Assembly (NCBI GenBank): GCA_032718475.1
Contig: JAUCBJ010002153.1
Location: 1 to 35,524 of the forward strand
Direction of reading: 5' to 3'
Source of the DNA: Nemertoderma westbladi
Lineage: Eukaryota > Xenacoelomorpha > Nemertodermatida > Nemertodermatidae
DNA length: 35,524 nt
Shown: in pieces, positions 1 to 9,265 of the stretch
Layout of the letters: every line of letters begins with the position of its first letter
Position numbering within the stretch: the first letter of the stretch is position 1
Program-made: the position numbers and the translations under genes
Notes under the pieces: generated by a model
Told to the model about the DNA's origin: nothing
What the model saw: only the letters and a program-made list of their open reading frames with translations
The model's database searches: none

Positions 1-232
1 CGGTATAATATTTATAATATATTTTCATTTCAGTTCAGATTGTGGACATTTCAAAAAAGTGTTAGGGGGCGGGGGGGTTACTTCGGCCTTAATTATCTCA
101 TAAGAAAGAGTGGCTATAATACCCACTGCGTTATTATGCGTTATTTCCATGCCATGGGGAGCCATTCAACGGGATTTTTGTGCTCCATTATTCTGCATGT
201 TCCTGTACACTAGCCTACCGGTACACACTACA
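1..232 (-). other. Probable Eph 3' UTR / flank, nothing else recognised
   Basis: This stretch lies downstream of the Eph stop codon. No canonical poly(A) signal, RNA gene or coding exon is recognisable. A plus-strand TTTTCATTTCAG near position 33 looks like a 3' splice site, but no convincing exon follows it. Confidence 0.3.
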
Positions 233-512
233 CTATACGACCTCCTCTTGAGACAGGTAGTAATGTATCTCATGTTTTTTAGAAGCTCTGAGAGTTTGTA
301 AGCTGCTCATTAACTTTTTCTGATGTCCGACCAGAGTGACCCCAACCCTTTCCAAATCGGCGGCTCTCAACTGGACAACTTCCTCCATATGAACCAAACC
401 AGCTCGGGTAAAGTCGTCATGGTAACGTTCCATACCGACGTAGGTCAACCAATCGGAGACGCTGCTCAGCGATGTCATATCTTTGGTAGTAACTTCCGGT
501 TGTGGTCGGTTC
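233..512 (-). CDS. Eph receptor terminal exon: SAM domain and stop codon
   Basis: This last exon has 92 residues after one leading base that completes an Arg codon (AG|G) with the upstream exon. The acceptor is the AG at 514-513 in CAATTTAG. A short linker leads into a SAM domain with the Eph hallmarks SVSDWL, MERYHDDF, DLERVGVTL and GHQKKLMSSL. In Eph receptors this domain mediates homo- and hetero-oligomerisation. The reading frame ends at a TAG at 233-235. The C-terminal residues EEVV could be a PDZ ligand: a hydrophobic last residue with an acidic one at -2 suggests class III, unlike the class II VEV tail known from vertebrate EphB. No AATAAA is seen on the minus strand between 232 and 1, so the 3' UTR probably continues past the left edge. 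Confidence 0.93.
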
Positions 513-565
513 CTAAATTGACAATCACTTATAAATAAAATTTATTGTATTTATGGAAGCGCTGC

Positions 566-1556
566 AGGGGGCGCTATGTTACTGGGTGCACCGACAGGGG
601 GCGCTATGTTACTGGGTCTACCGACAGGGGGCGCTATGTTACTGGGTCCACCGACAGGGGGCGCTATGTTACTGGGTCCACCGCCAGGGGGCGCTATGTT
701 ACTGGGTCCACCGACAGGGGGCGCTATGTTACTGGGTCTACCGTCAGGGGGCGCTATGTTACTGGGTCCACCGACAGGGGGCGCTATGTTACTGGGTCCA
801 CCGACATGGGGCGCTATGTTACTGGGTCCACCGACAGGGGGCGCTATGTTACTGGGTCCACCGACAGGGGGCGCTATGTTACTGGGTCCACCGACAGGGG
901 GCGCTATGTTACTGGGTCTACCGACAGGGGGCGCTATGTTACTGGGTCCACCGACAGGGGGCGCTATGTTACTGGGTCCACCGCCAGGGGGCGCTATGTT
1001 ACTGGGTCCACCGCCAGGGGGCGCTATGTTACTGGGTCCACCGACAGGGGGCGCTATGTTACTGGGTCTACCGACAGGGGGCGCTATGTTACTGGGTCCA
1101 CCGACAGGGGGCGCTATGTTACTGGGTCCACCGCCAGGGGGCGCTATGTTACTGGGTCCACCGACAGGGGGCGCTATGTTACTGGGTCCACCGACAGGGG
1201 GCGCTATGTTACTGGGTCCACCGCCAGGGGGCGCTATGTTACTGGGTCCACCGACAGGGGGCGCTATGTTACTGGGTCCACCGACAGGGGGCGCTATGTT
1301 ACTGGGTCCACCGACAGGGGGCGCTATGTTACTGGGTCCACCGACAGGGGGCGCTATGTTACTGGGTCCACCGACAGGGGGCGCTATGTTACTGGGTCCA
1401 CCGACAGGGGGCGCTATGTTACTGGGTCCACCGACAGGGGGCGCTATGTTACTGGATCCACCGACAGGGGGCGCTATGTTACTGGGTCCACTGACAGGGG
1501 GCGCTATGTTACTGGGTCCACCGACAGGGGGCGCTATGTTACTGGATCCACCGACA
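566..1556 (+). repeat. 30-bp minisatellite, about 33 copies, CTCF-consensus-like unit
   Basis: Near-perfect 30-bp tandem array in the last Eph intron, with about 33 head-to-tail copies of GCGCTATGTTACTGGGTCCA followed by CCGACAGGGG. Variation is nearly all at a few sites (CCGACA/CCGCCA, GGTCCA/GGTCTA), which points to recent homogenisation. All three frames are open on both strands because the period is a multiple of three and the unit lacks stops. The resulting 300-residue ORFs are artefacts of periodicity. The plus-strand core CCGMCAGGGGGCGCTA resembles the vertebrate CTCF-binding consensus, and five copies with CCGCCA fit it fully. Unlike the other intronic arrays, I found no exon-boundary sequence in this unit. 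Confidence 0.95.
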
Positions 1557-1639
1557 TACACAAGTAAGTTTATCTGCTTGAAGCTGATTTCACTTAATGT
1601 TGCCATAGTTACTTGAGTACGTAACTAAGCGATACCCAC

Positions 1640-1827
1640 CTTTGCTTGGCGAGTGTAGATAAACAGGCAGGATTACGAATAATTTTATCCAGGCGGGTTT
1701 TAATCGACTCAAAAGTTGGTCTAAGATTGCGTTCCTGCTCCCAACATTCCAGGATGATCTGGTACAGAGGGTCAGGGCAGTCCAGAGGTGGAGGGAGTCG
1801 GTATCCGTTCTCTACAGCCTTCACTAC
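1640..1827 (-). CDS. Eph receptor exon: end of kinase C-lobe
   Basis: The exon begins after CCAG with GTAGTGAAGGCT (VVKAVENG) and continues through [21 protein letters not shown] and LDKIIRNP to AKQ, ending phase 2 at AG|GTGGGT. These are the Eph kinase helices alpha-G to alpha-I: the consensus runs NQD-V-x-x-A-x-x-x-GYRLPPPMDCP and later CW-x-x-x-R-x-x-RP and LDKMIRNP. The exon is 188 bp, phase 0 in and phase 2 out, and fits the GAT-ended exon upstream and the one-base start of the SAM exon downstream. It extends further 5' than the first in-frame ATG because intron position and homology decide its start. No frameshift or lost residue was seen. Confidence 0.93.
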
Positions 1828-1847
1828 CTGGAAACATTAGAAAACGG

Positions 1848-3160
1848 TTGGCCCAATAAACTTACATCCTGATTGGCCCCCCAATAAACTTACATCCTGA
1901 TTGGCACAATAAACTTACATCCTGATTGGCCCAATAAACTTACACCCTGATTGGCCCCCCAATAAACTTACATCCTGATTGGCCCAATAAACTTACATAC
2001 TGATTGGCCCAATAAACTTACATCCTGATTGGCCCAATTAACTTACATCCAGATTGGCACAATAAACTTACATCCTGATTGGCCCTCTCACTACATCCTG
2101 ATTGGCCCAATAAACTTACATCCTGATTGGCCCCCCAATAAACATACATCCTGATTGGCCCAATAAACTTACATCCTGATTGACCCAATAAACTTACATC
2201 CTGATTGGCCCAATAAACTTACATCCTCATTGGCCCAATAAACTTACATCCTGATTGGCCCCCCAATAAACATACATCCTGATTGGCCCCCCAATAAACT
2301 TACATCCTGATTGGCCCAATAAAACTACATCCTGATTGGCACAATAAACTTACATCCTGATTGGCCCAATAAACTTATATCCTGATTGGCCCCCAAATAA
2401 ACTTACATCCTGATTGGTCCAATAAACTTACATCCTGATTGGCCCAATAAACTTACATCCTGATTGGCACAATAAACTTACATCCTGATTGGCCCCCCAA
2501 TAAACTTATATCCTGATTGGCCCCCAAATAAACTTACATCCTGATTGAGCCAATTAACTTACATCCTGATTGGCCCAATAAACTTACATCCTGATTGGCA
2601 CAATAAACTTACATCCTGATTGGCCCCCCAATAAACTTACATCCTGATTGGACCCCCAATAAACTTACATCCTGATTGGCCCTCTCCTACATCCTGATTG
2701 ACCCAATTAACTTACATCCTGATTGGCCCAATAAACTTACATCCTGATTGGCACAATAAACTTACATCCTGATTGGCCCCCCAATAAACTTACATCCTGA
2801 TTGGACCCCCAATAAACTTACATCCTGATTGGCCCTCCCCTACATCCTGATTGACCCAATAAACTTACATCCTGATTGGCCCCCCAATAAACTTACATCC
2901 TGATTGGACCCCCAATAAACTTACATCCTGATTGGCACAATAAACTTACATCCTGATTGGCCCTCCCCTACATCCTGATTGGCCCTCTCACTACATCCTG
3001 ATTGACCCAATAAACTTACATCCTGATTGGCCCCCCAATAAACTTACATCCTGATTGGCCCAATAAACTTACATCCTGATTGGCACAATAAACTTACATC
3101 CTGATTGGCCCAATAAACTTACATCCTGATTGGCCCAATAAACTTACATCCTGATTGGCC
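1848..3160 (-). repeat. 25-28 bp minisatellite copying the exon end and 5' splice site of the adjacent Eph exon
   Basis: About 50 tandem copies read, on the minus strand, GGCCAATCAGGATGTAAGTT plus TATTG, with spacer variants (GGGGGG, TGTG, GAGAGGG) giving periods near 25 and 28 bp. The array runs into the exon at 3148-3297, whose last bases are GGCCAATCAGGAT followed by GTAAGTTTATTG, identical to the unit. Each copy thus holds the codons for A-N-Q-D plus a consensus GTAAGT donor. GGCCAATCAG also fits the NF-Y CCAAT-box consensus. The period is not a multiple of three, so the array does not stay open as protein. Confidence 0.95.
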
Positions 3161-3297
3161 CAGTCCCAGTAGGGCCTTTCCCCGTAACTCAACGTCTCCC
3201 AGGCCGTAATACCGTAACTCCAGACGTCACTCGATGACGTAAACTTCCGGTAAGCTATAGCTTCGGGTGCAGTCCACCGCAACGGAACTTTACCGCC
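3148..3297 (-). CDS. Eph receptor exon: kinase P+1 loop, APE motif and alpha-F
   Basis: A 150-bp, 50-residue phase 0/0 exon. The acceptor is TTTCCAG|GGCGGTAAAG and the donor is CAGGAT|GTAAGT. It encodes [19 protein letters not shown], then [18 protein letters not shown] and WANQD, an excellent match to the Eph consensus [14 protein letters not shown]-x-YRKFTSASDVWSYG. It supplies the substrate-binding P+1 loop, the APE glutamate that salt-bridges to the C-lobe, and the alpha-F aspartate. The preceding exon ends in YTTK, so the junction reads YTTK|GGK as in other Eph receptors. Its last 13 bases and the donor are the seed or copy of the 25-bp array that starts at the donor. Confidence 0.96.
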
Positions 3298-3354
3298 CTG
3301 GAAATGATTAATTAAAAAAATTTATTGATACAAAAATATAAATATTACATACCG

Positions 3355-3487
3355 GTACCTCTGTATGTAAATAACTTACATATATCTCCCACACCACAAT
3401 GATGCAGCACCTTCACCCAGTCTTTCTGGAGACATTTCAGGAATATCAGTGGCTGACCACCGCGATGTCTCTCACCAGCCGGTTGCC
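3355..3487 (-). mobile_element. Old RTE-like LINE remnant, C-terminal part (left half, split by LINE A1)
   Basis: The minus strand encodes WQPAGERHRGGQPLIFLKCL and then QKDW. This aligns by eye with the C-terminal domain of the family-A LINEs here (WQPHGVNKHGGQPMTFLRRI, then LKDTG). It joins in frame to the right half at 5029 and beyond once LINE A1 and one target copy are removed. The frame degenerates after about 3380, with the 3' end unresolved. It is an old, mutated copy of a different subfamily. It first looks like a kinase-type MSPERL exon in another frame, but the LINE reading is better supported. Confidence 0.6.
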
Positions 3488-3499
3488 ATGCAACAATAT

Positions 3500-5016
3500 G
3501 GTGTTCCCCCTGAGGTCTTTAAAATACCTGAGTGTTTAAAGCTCATCTATCCCATCATAGTAGACATGTACCGTACAACAAGAGTCCCACAAGAAATGAA
3601 AACAAATAAGTTGGTGCCAGTTCCCAAGAAGGGCAACCTAACACTCTATGGTTCTTTTCGGGGAATCTCATTGATCTCGATTGCTGCAAAGGTATACAAT
3701 AGAATTCTATTAAATCGCATCAGGGATCCCATTGAGAGACTGCTCCGTGGAAATCAGAATGGGTTCCGTAAAGGTCGTGGGACCATGGAGCCCATTTTGG
3801 CACTTATAAGGATAATTGAAGAGTTATCAAAAAAGAAAGACAGGCATCTGGCTGTTATCTTTGTTGACTTCTTCAAGGCCTTTGATTCAGTCTCTCGCTC
3901 ACGTATGTTTAGCATACTTTCATTATGAGATTCTGATGAAATTATTGCAGCAATCAGATCAGTATACGATGGTTCGACAACATTGGTGTCTACAGTTGAC
4001 GGTGACACAGAACCATTTGAAGTGTTATGGGACGTCCTCCAGGGAGACACACTTGCACCATTCTTGTTCATAATTGTTGTTGACTATGTTCTACGATGTC
4101 CTTAGATCATCATAATGATGATGGGGTGATGATAACTCCACCTACTGGCTCCAGAAGTCGAGGAAATCCTGCCAAGTACCTAACTGATCTAGACTTTGAT
4201 CGACTTTGCTGACTTTTTTTTAGGAGTACTCTCAGAATCACTAGAGGGCGCCCAACGGCTCCTCAGCTCATTAGAACATGCTGCTTCTAGTGTTGGTCTT
4301 TTTATTAACTCCAGAAAGACCAAAATTTTGACAGTTAACTTTGAAAGTCCTCAGCAAGTCTCTGATCGGATGAGCATAAGCTCAAAAGATGGTATGCTTG
4401 AGCATGTGGATGACTTCTGTTACCTGGGATCATGGATCCGGAAGTCAGCTGAGGACCTTCGAATACGTAAGGGAAAGGCATGGGCAGCTTTGAATAGGCT
4501 TTCCAGGATTTGGAAGTCACCGAGAATTAATCGGAAACTTAAGGTCCGGTTATTTAGAGCAGCAGTAGTTCCAGTACTCCTCTATGGGAGTCCATGCTGG
4601 GCTCTAACTGCTGAGGACACCAAATCTCTGGATGGCACATTCACAAGAATGCTACGCCGGGTTCATTGTGTCAAGTTCAATGCACACATCTCCAACCAGA
4701 CACTATATAACATTGGAGGTGTCTCATTGGTTCCCCCAAGCTGGACACTAGAACAAAATCGCCTCCTCAGGACATTGCTTTCGCCGTGAGGACCAGCCAG
4801 TGCATAATCTTGTACTTTGGCAGCCTCATGGAGTGAATAAGCATGGTGGACAGCCCATGACTTTCTTGAGACGCATCTTAAAGGACACTGGCCTTGAAGA
4901 TGCGGATGGTCTAGCAAATGTCATGGGTGATAGGGAGTTGTGGCGGTGCAATTTTGTCGATAAGCCGGCACAGCATTCTTAAAAATGCAGCTGCAATGCA
5001 GCATGCCGATCCTAGT
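3500..5016 (+). mobile_element. RTE-like LINE family A, copy A1, 5'-truncated and broken
   Basis: The element starts abruptly at GGTGTTCCCCCTGAGG, equivalent to the middle of the full-length ORF at the start of the reverse transcriptase, and ends with the family tail CCGATCCTAG. It is flanked by a perfect 12-bp target-site duplication, ATGCAACAATAT, at 3488-3499 and 5017-5028. RT motifs seen are VPVPKKGNLTLYGSFRGISL, QNGFRKGRG and VIFVDFFKAFDS. The coding frame is broken by small deletions near 3925 (SILSLYGIPD region), an insertion of about 10 bases just before the FADD-equivalent codons near 4200, and a deletion near 4765. It is a dead copy. It inserted into an older LINE remnant on the opposite strand. 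Confidence 0.93.
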
Positions 5017-5028
5017 ATGCAACAATAT

Positions 5029-5190
5029 CATACAGAGATCAATCGGTTCTACGATAGCGGTAGCCAACAAGTCTCATCTGACATGACAACAGGGTGGTTT
5101 GGCTTGGTTTAATAAATAATACATACCTCGAACGCTGCGTATCATCTGTGGTGTTTGTACAATCAACTGATCCGATATGCAGTAAAATCC
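5029..5190 (-). mobile_element. Old RTE-like LINE remnant, right half
   Basis: Minus-strand translation gives KPSQTTLLSCQMRLVGYRYR and RTD, then a TGA, then SLYDIVAWQP continuing into the left half. The family-A equivalent is PPSLTLEQNRLRFAGHCFRR, ED, then NLVLWQP. Similarity fades upstream of about 5140. It is separated from the left half by LINE A1, so it predates A1. Confidence 0.55.
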
Positions 5191-5230
5191 TAACAAGGAT
5201 ATATCAATCTACCCTTCATAGTTTATTCGG

Positions 5231-6172
5231 ACTAACCTTGGCTGTATCCTCTAGGACTAACAGCTGACTAACCTTGGTAGTATCCTCTAGGACTAACAGC
5301 TGACTAACCTTGGTAGTATCCTCTAGGACTAACAGCTGACTAACCTTGGTAGTATACTCCGAGCTACCAGCTGACTAACCTTGGCTGTATCCTCTAGGAC
5401 TAACAGCTGACTAACCTTGGTAGTATCCTCTAGGACTAACAGCTGACTAACCTTGGTAGTATCCTCTAGGACTAACAGCTGACTAACCTTGGTAGTATAC
5501 TCCTGAGCTACCAGCTGACTAACCTTGGTTGTATACTCCTGAGCTACCAACTAACTAACCTTGGTAGTATACTCCTGAGCTACCAGCTGACTAACCTTGG
5601 TAGTATACTCTTGGACTAACAGCTGACTAACCTTGGTAGTATCCTCTAGGACTAACAGCTGACTAACCTTGGTTGTATACTCCTGAGCTACCAGCTGACT
5701 AACCTTGGTTGTATACTCCTGAGCTACCAACTAACTAACCTTGGTAGTATACTCCTGAGCTACCAGCTGACTAACCTTGGTTGTATATTCCTGAGCTACC
5801 AGCTGACTAACCTTGGTAGTATCCTCTAGGACTAACAGCTGACTAACCTTGGTTGTATACTCCTGAGCTACCAGCTGACTAACCTTGGTTGTATACTCCT
5901 GAGCTACCAGATGACTAACCTTGGTAGTATACTCCTGAGATACCAGCTGACTAACCTTGGTTGTATATTCCTGAGCTACCAGCTGACTAACCTTGGTAGT
6001 ATCCTCTAGGACTAACAGCTGACTAACCTTGGTTGTATACTCCTGAGCTACCAGCTGACTAACCTTGGTAGTATCCTCTAGGACTAACAGCTGACTAACC
6101 TTGGTTGTATACTCCTGAGCTACCAGCTGACTAACCTTGGTAGTATCCCCTGTGACTAACAGCTGACTAACC
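5231..6172 (-). repeat. 36-bp Eph exon-end/donor minisatellite, block 1 (about 26 copies)
   Basis: Two unit types of 36 bp alternate. On the minus strand, type A reads GTAGCTCAGGAGTATACTAC then CAAGGTTAGTCAGCTG. Type B differs in the middle (TTAGTCCTAGAGGATACTAC) and shares the rest. Type A equals the last codons of the catalytic exon (V-A-Q-E-Y-T-T-K) plus its GTTAGT donor. This block is the most distant from the source exon. Scattered units end in TTAGTTAG, which puts a stop in the VSQL frame. Confidence 0.95.
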
Positions 6173-6175
6173 TTC

Positions 6176-7081
6176 TAGACCTTCTAGACTTCTAAGCCCC
6201 TTCTAGACCTATTTATAAATCACTTAATATTCTTCCGCTGGACCTCCTATATAGACACCAAGTAGGAAACTTTATGTACGATATTAACTCCAATACTATC
6301 CCGGCTGAATCTACTGTAGGCTCTCTATTCCAAAAAATATCCGCCCTTCATAATTACTCTACTCGCCTCTCCAGCAACTCCGGTTATACTATCCCTAAAG
6401 TACGTCTATGTTCCTCTCAAACTTCCATGAGTTTCCAAGGCCCGACGATTTGGAATGCAATACCACATAAATTTAAACTTAAAAATTCAAAACCCTGTTT
6501 TTCTGCCTCATACAAAAAACAATTACTCTCCACTCTCCCATAAACTTAACTAAACAGTTCTTCTCCAAAAAAATATAAAATTACAAAAACTAATCCGAAT
6601 ACTGAATTTATCGTTAAAAAAAAAAATAAAAAAAAAATAAAAAAACTCTCATATTCCTTTATTAAATTTAAACAATAATTAATAAATATAATGTTTAACC
6701 TTGGCTTGAATGCTGCAATGCAGGAACCGACACAAAAAACTCCAATACGTAACTACAAATGCTCATTAATAAATTGAATTCGATTGTAGAGTTGCTCTGC
6801 GCCACCCCCCCCCCCCTCCCCCCCCCCCCCCCTACATCCACCTTACTCCACTTTCCATAATTTCACTGACATGCCAGGCACTACTAGCTTTGGCTATTGC
6901 CTTGCATGTTAGCCTATAATTACTATATTCAATGAATTACTATTATGAATATTCAGTATACATTTTGTATGTGTTAATATAGTAAATTGAATGTGTTATT
7001 GTTAAAGCAACGTTACAGGTAACAATGGAAAAATAAAACTATTAAACTATTAAACTAAACTATTAAACTATTAAACTATTA
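6176..7081 (+). mobile_element. CR1/L2-like LINE 3' end with 8-bp tail repeat
   Basis: This insertion of about 0.9 kb interrupts the 36-bp array. Its coding part (about 6210-6543) reads PIYKSLNILPLDLLYRHQVG, then NFMYDI, then TRLSS, SFQGPTIWNAIP and KKQLLSTLP, ending at TAA. This is the typical C-terminal extension after the reverse transcriptase in CR1/Jockey/L2-group elements (H-x-Y-x-TR, then SF-x-x-x-G-x-x-x-WN-x-LP). A 3' UTR of about 500 bp follows, with A-rich runs near 6610 and a poly-C tract near 6806-6834. It ends in tandem ATTAAACT 8-mers at about 7036-7080, and an 8-bp tail repeat is known for CR1-type LINEs. It is 5'-truncated and not autonomous. Confidence 0.7.
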
Positions 7082-7287
7082 AACCTTGCTTGTATACTCC
7101 TGAGCTACCAGCTGACTAACCTTGGTTGTATCCCCTAGGACTAACAGCTGATTAACCTTGGTAGTTTCCTCTAGGACTAACAGCTGACTAACCTTGGTAG
7201 TATCATCTAGGACTAACAGCTGACTAACTTTGGTAGTATACTCCTGAGCTAATGGCTAACTAAACTTGGTAGTATCCTCTAGGACTA
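7082..7287 (-). repeat. 36-bp Eph exon-end/donor minisatellite, block 2
   Basis: About six units of the 36-bp array lie between the CR1-like tail and the family-B LINE. They form the left edge of the 4,257-bp tandem duplication: the same diverged units (GATTAACC, TTTCCTC, CATCTAGG, GCTAATGGCTAAC) recur at 11339-11544. Confidence 0.93.
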
Positions 7288-9265
7288 CTACTACTACTAG
7301 GTCGAGCGAACTCGGACAGTGGAAATGAGATCCTTCCAGGCTTCCCGATTCTCCATAGTTGTCGCAATTTCGTTTCTCCTAAGTTCAGTATCCCTTTCAA
7401 GTTGATCTATATATGTTATGGCCGGTCGTCCACGACTACGCTTTCCATGAGTGGGTTGCCAGAAAAGTAGATCTGGTATGACCTCGTCTTTACTTCGCCA
7501 GCAGTGCCCACTGAATCTTAATCTGCGTTCACGGAGGGTGGTTGATACAGGTGGTATTGTACCATAGAGCTCGGCGTTTGTCATGTGTTGTCTCCAGCTG
7601 ATGTTTAGGGCTGCCCTTAGTAGTCTTGTGTAGCAACCATCAATTCGTTGTTCAAGTGATTTAGTCAGTGTCCAGGTCTCACCCCCATATATAAATACAC
7701 TTTCCACTGTGGCTCGAAAGAACTTAGTCTTCAGGTGCCTGGAGAGATCTGATTTCCAGATGGTATCCATTTTTGATAGAGCTAACCAAGCCTTTGCTTT
7801 CCTAACTTCTATGTCCTTTTCGCTACTCTCTATCCATGATCCAAGGTACTGGAAGTCATCGACCTTCCTTAGTTGATTATTATCAGTGGTTGTCAAGTTT
7901 CCATCAACATTAAAGGTCATGAATTCGGTCTTTGTAGCATTTATATGCAATCCAACCTCCTTAGCAGCCCTCTCCACTTTATTTAGTAGAAGCTGTGCAT
8001 CTATCTGCTAGGGTATTAGAGAGCAGGGCGATGTCATCCGCAAAGTCGGTGTCTGTGACTGTAGTTGCCGGATATCTACTACTTCTGCGTTCTTGAAGTG
8101 TGAATCCCAGGTCTTCACCCTTTGTGGCCGTCCTCATTGCGTAATCCAGCACAATTACAAATAGTAATGGTGCTAATGTGTCACCTTGCAGTACGCCAGC
8201 CAGGATTGAGAAAAACTCAGTTTCAACATCTGGTGAGAGTACCTGCGCTTCTGTGTCACAATATAACAATCCAATGCCAGCAACAATTACTTCTGGTATT
8301 CCATAAGCTCTTAGGATTTCAAGCATTTTACCTCTATGGACGGAGTCGAATGCCTTCTTGAAGTCCACAAAAGTCATGACAGCGGGGAGATTCTTTGACT
8401 TAATTCCTTCAATCAGTCTCCGTAGTGCAAGTATCTGAGCTATTGTTGATCTACTTGGTCAAAATCCGTTTTGGCTCTTACGCAGTAGTTTCTCTATGTG
8501 AGGCCTAATCCTATATAGAATCATTTTATTGTATATTTTGGCAGCTACCACAAGCAGACAGATCCCACGATAGTTTGTTGGTATGCCGAGGTCTCCTTTC
8601 TTGGGGAGAGGCTTTAGTTGACCTTTAGTCCAAATTGGTGGTGGCTTTTCCCCTTTTAACATCCGGTTGCAAACATTCAATAATGGTCTGTTTAGCACTC
8701 CGGTTTTCCATACCTCCGCTGGGATTTCATCTAATCCACTCGCTTTATTATTGGACATGCTTTTAATGCTTCTTTGGAGTTCGGCAGGTGTGAAGTCCCC
8801 TGTTTCTATAGGTAGTGTCTTGCCATATATTTTCCTTGTAGGGCTGACCTCGATGTTTGGTGGCTGCCCAAGCAAGTTGCAGAAGTGATTTTTCCACTTC
8901 CCAACACGTTCTTCAGGACTATCGGCTTTGAGGCGCCCCTTTGCACAACTTTTCCGACCAGATACCTCATTTACAGTTTGCCAGGTAAGTCTTGATTGTT
9001 GCTGTATGTGAGCAGTTGTAATTGCTTCAGTTTTATCTTGTATGTACTTTTCCTGGCTGATGTTGTAGGCCAATTTAAGATCGTCCTTAGCTTTCTCAAC
9101 CTTGTTAACGTTAACTTTGTAGGCTATCTTAAGATCTTCTCTCTTACAAGTAACCTCAGAGTTTTGCCATGGCACATATTGTTTTCGTTTGGGTTTCTGG
9201 GGGATATGCCTCTTAGCTGATTCCTTGTGGGCTGTTATTATATTCTGGTATATTACTCTCTAACA
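7288..9265 (-). mobile_element. RTE-like LINE family B, left copy (5'-truncated, dead)
   Basis: The minus-strand element is cut inside the linker between endonuclease and RT, at about RVIYQNIITAHKESAKR. It then carries RT motifs GQLKPLPKKGDLGIPTNYRG, QNGF, TFVDFKKAFDSV, GVLQGDTLAP and TDFADDIALL, and a C-terminal domain ending WQPTHGKRSRGRPAITYIDQ. Two lesions break it. A TGA replaces Arg right after QNGF (8459-8461), and a 4-bp GATA duplication near 8005 shifts the frame between the FADD region and ERAAKEVG. The ORF runs to the very end of the element, with a TAG of the tail repeat as stop. It inserted into a 36-bp array unit, giving a CCTCTAGGACTA target duplication at 7276-7287 and 9266-9277. 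Confidence 0.93.

Noticed and set aside
512-1556. The 30-bp array as a fourth exon-boundary copy (ACCGAC...GTTACT occurs in both the SAM exon start and the unit)
   Set aside because: The shared blocks are short, lie on opposite strands and have unequal spacing, so chance is the simpler explanation.
545-1616. Four long ORFs of more than 300 codons, on both strands, over the 30-bp array
   Set aside because: They follow from a stop-free unit with a period divisible by three. They have no non-repetitive domain, and the region is an intron between two phase-matched Eph exons.
3340-5150. A minus-strand kinase-like exon reading IPEMSPERLGEG with a GTAAGT-like end, and a plus-strand ORF VADHRDVSHQPVAMQQYHTE once the LINE is removed
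   Set aside because: The third reading frame matches the RTE C-terminal domain (WQPAGERHRGGQP) on both sides of LINE A1. The kinase exons of Eph are already complete and phase-matched without it.
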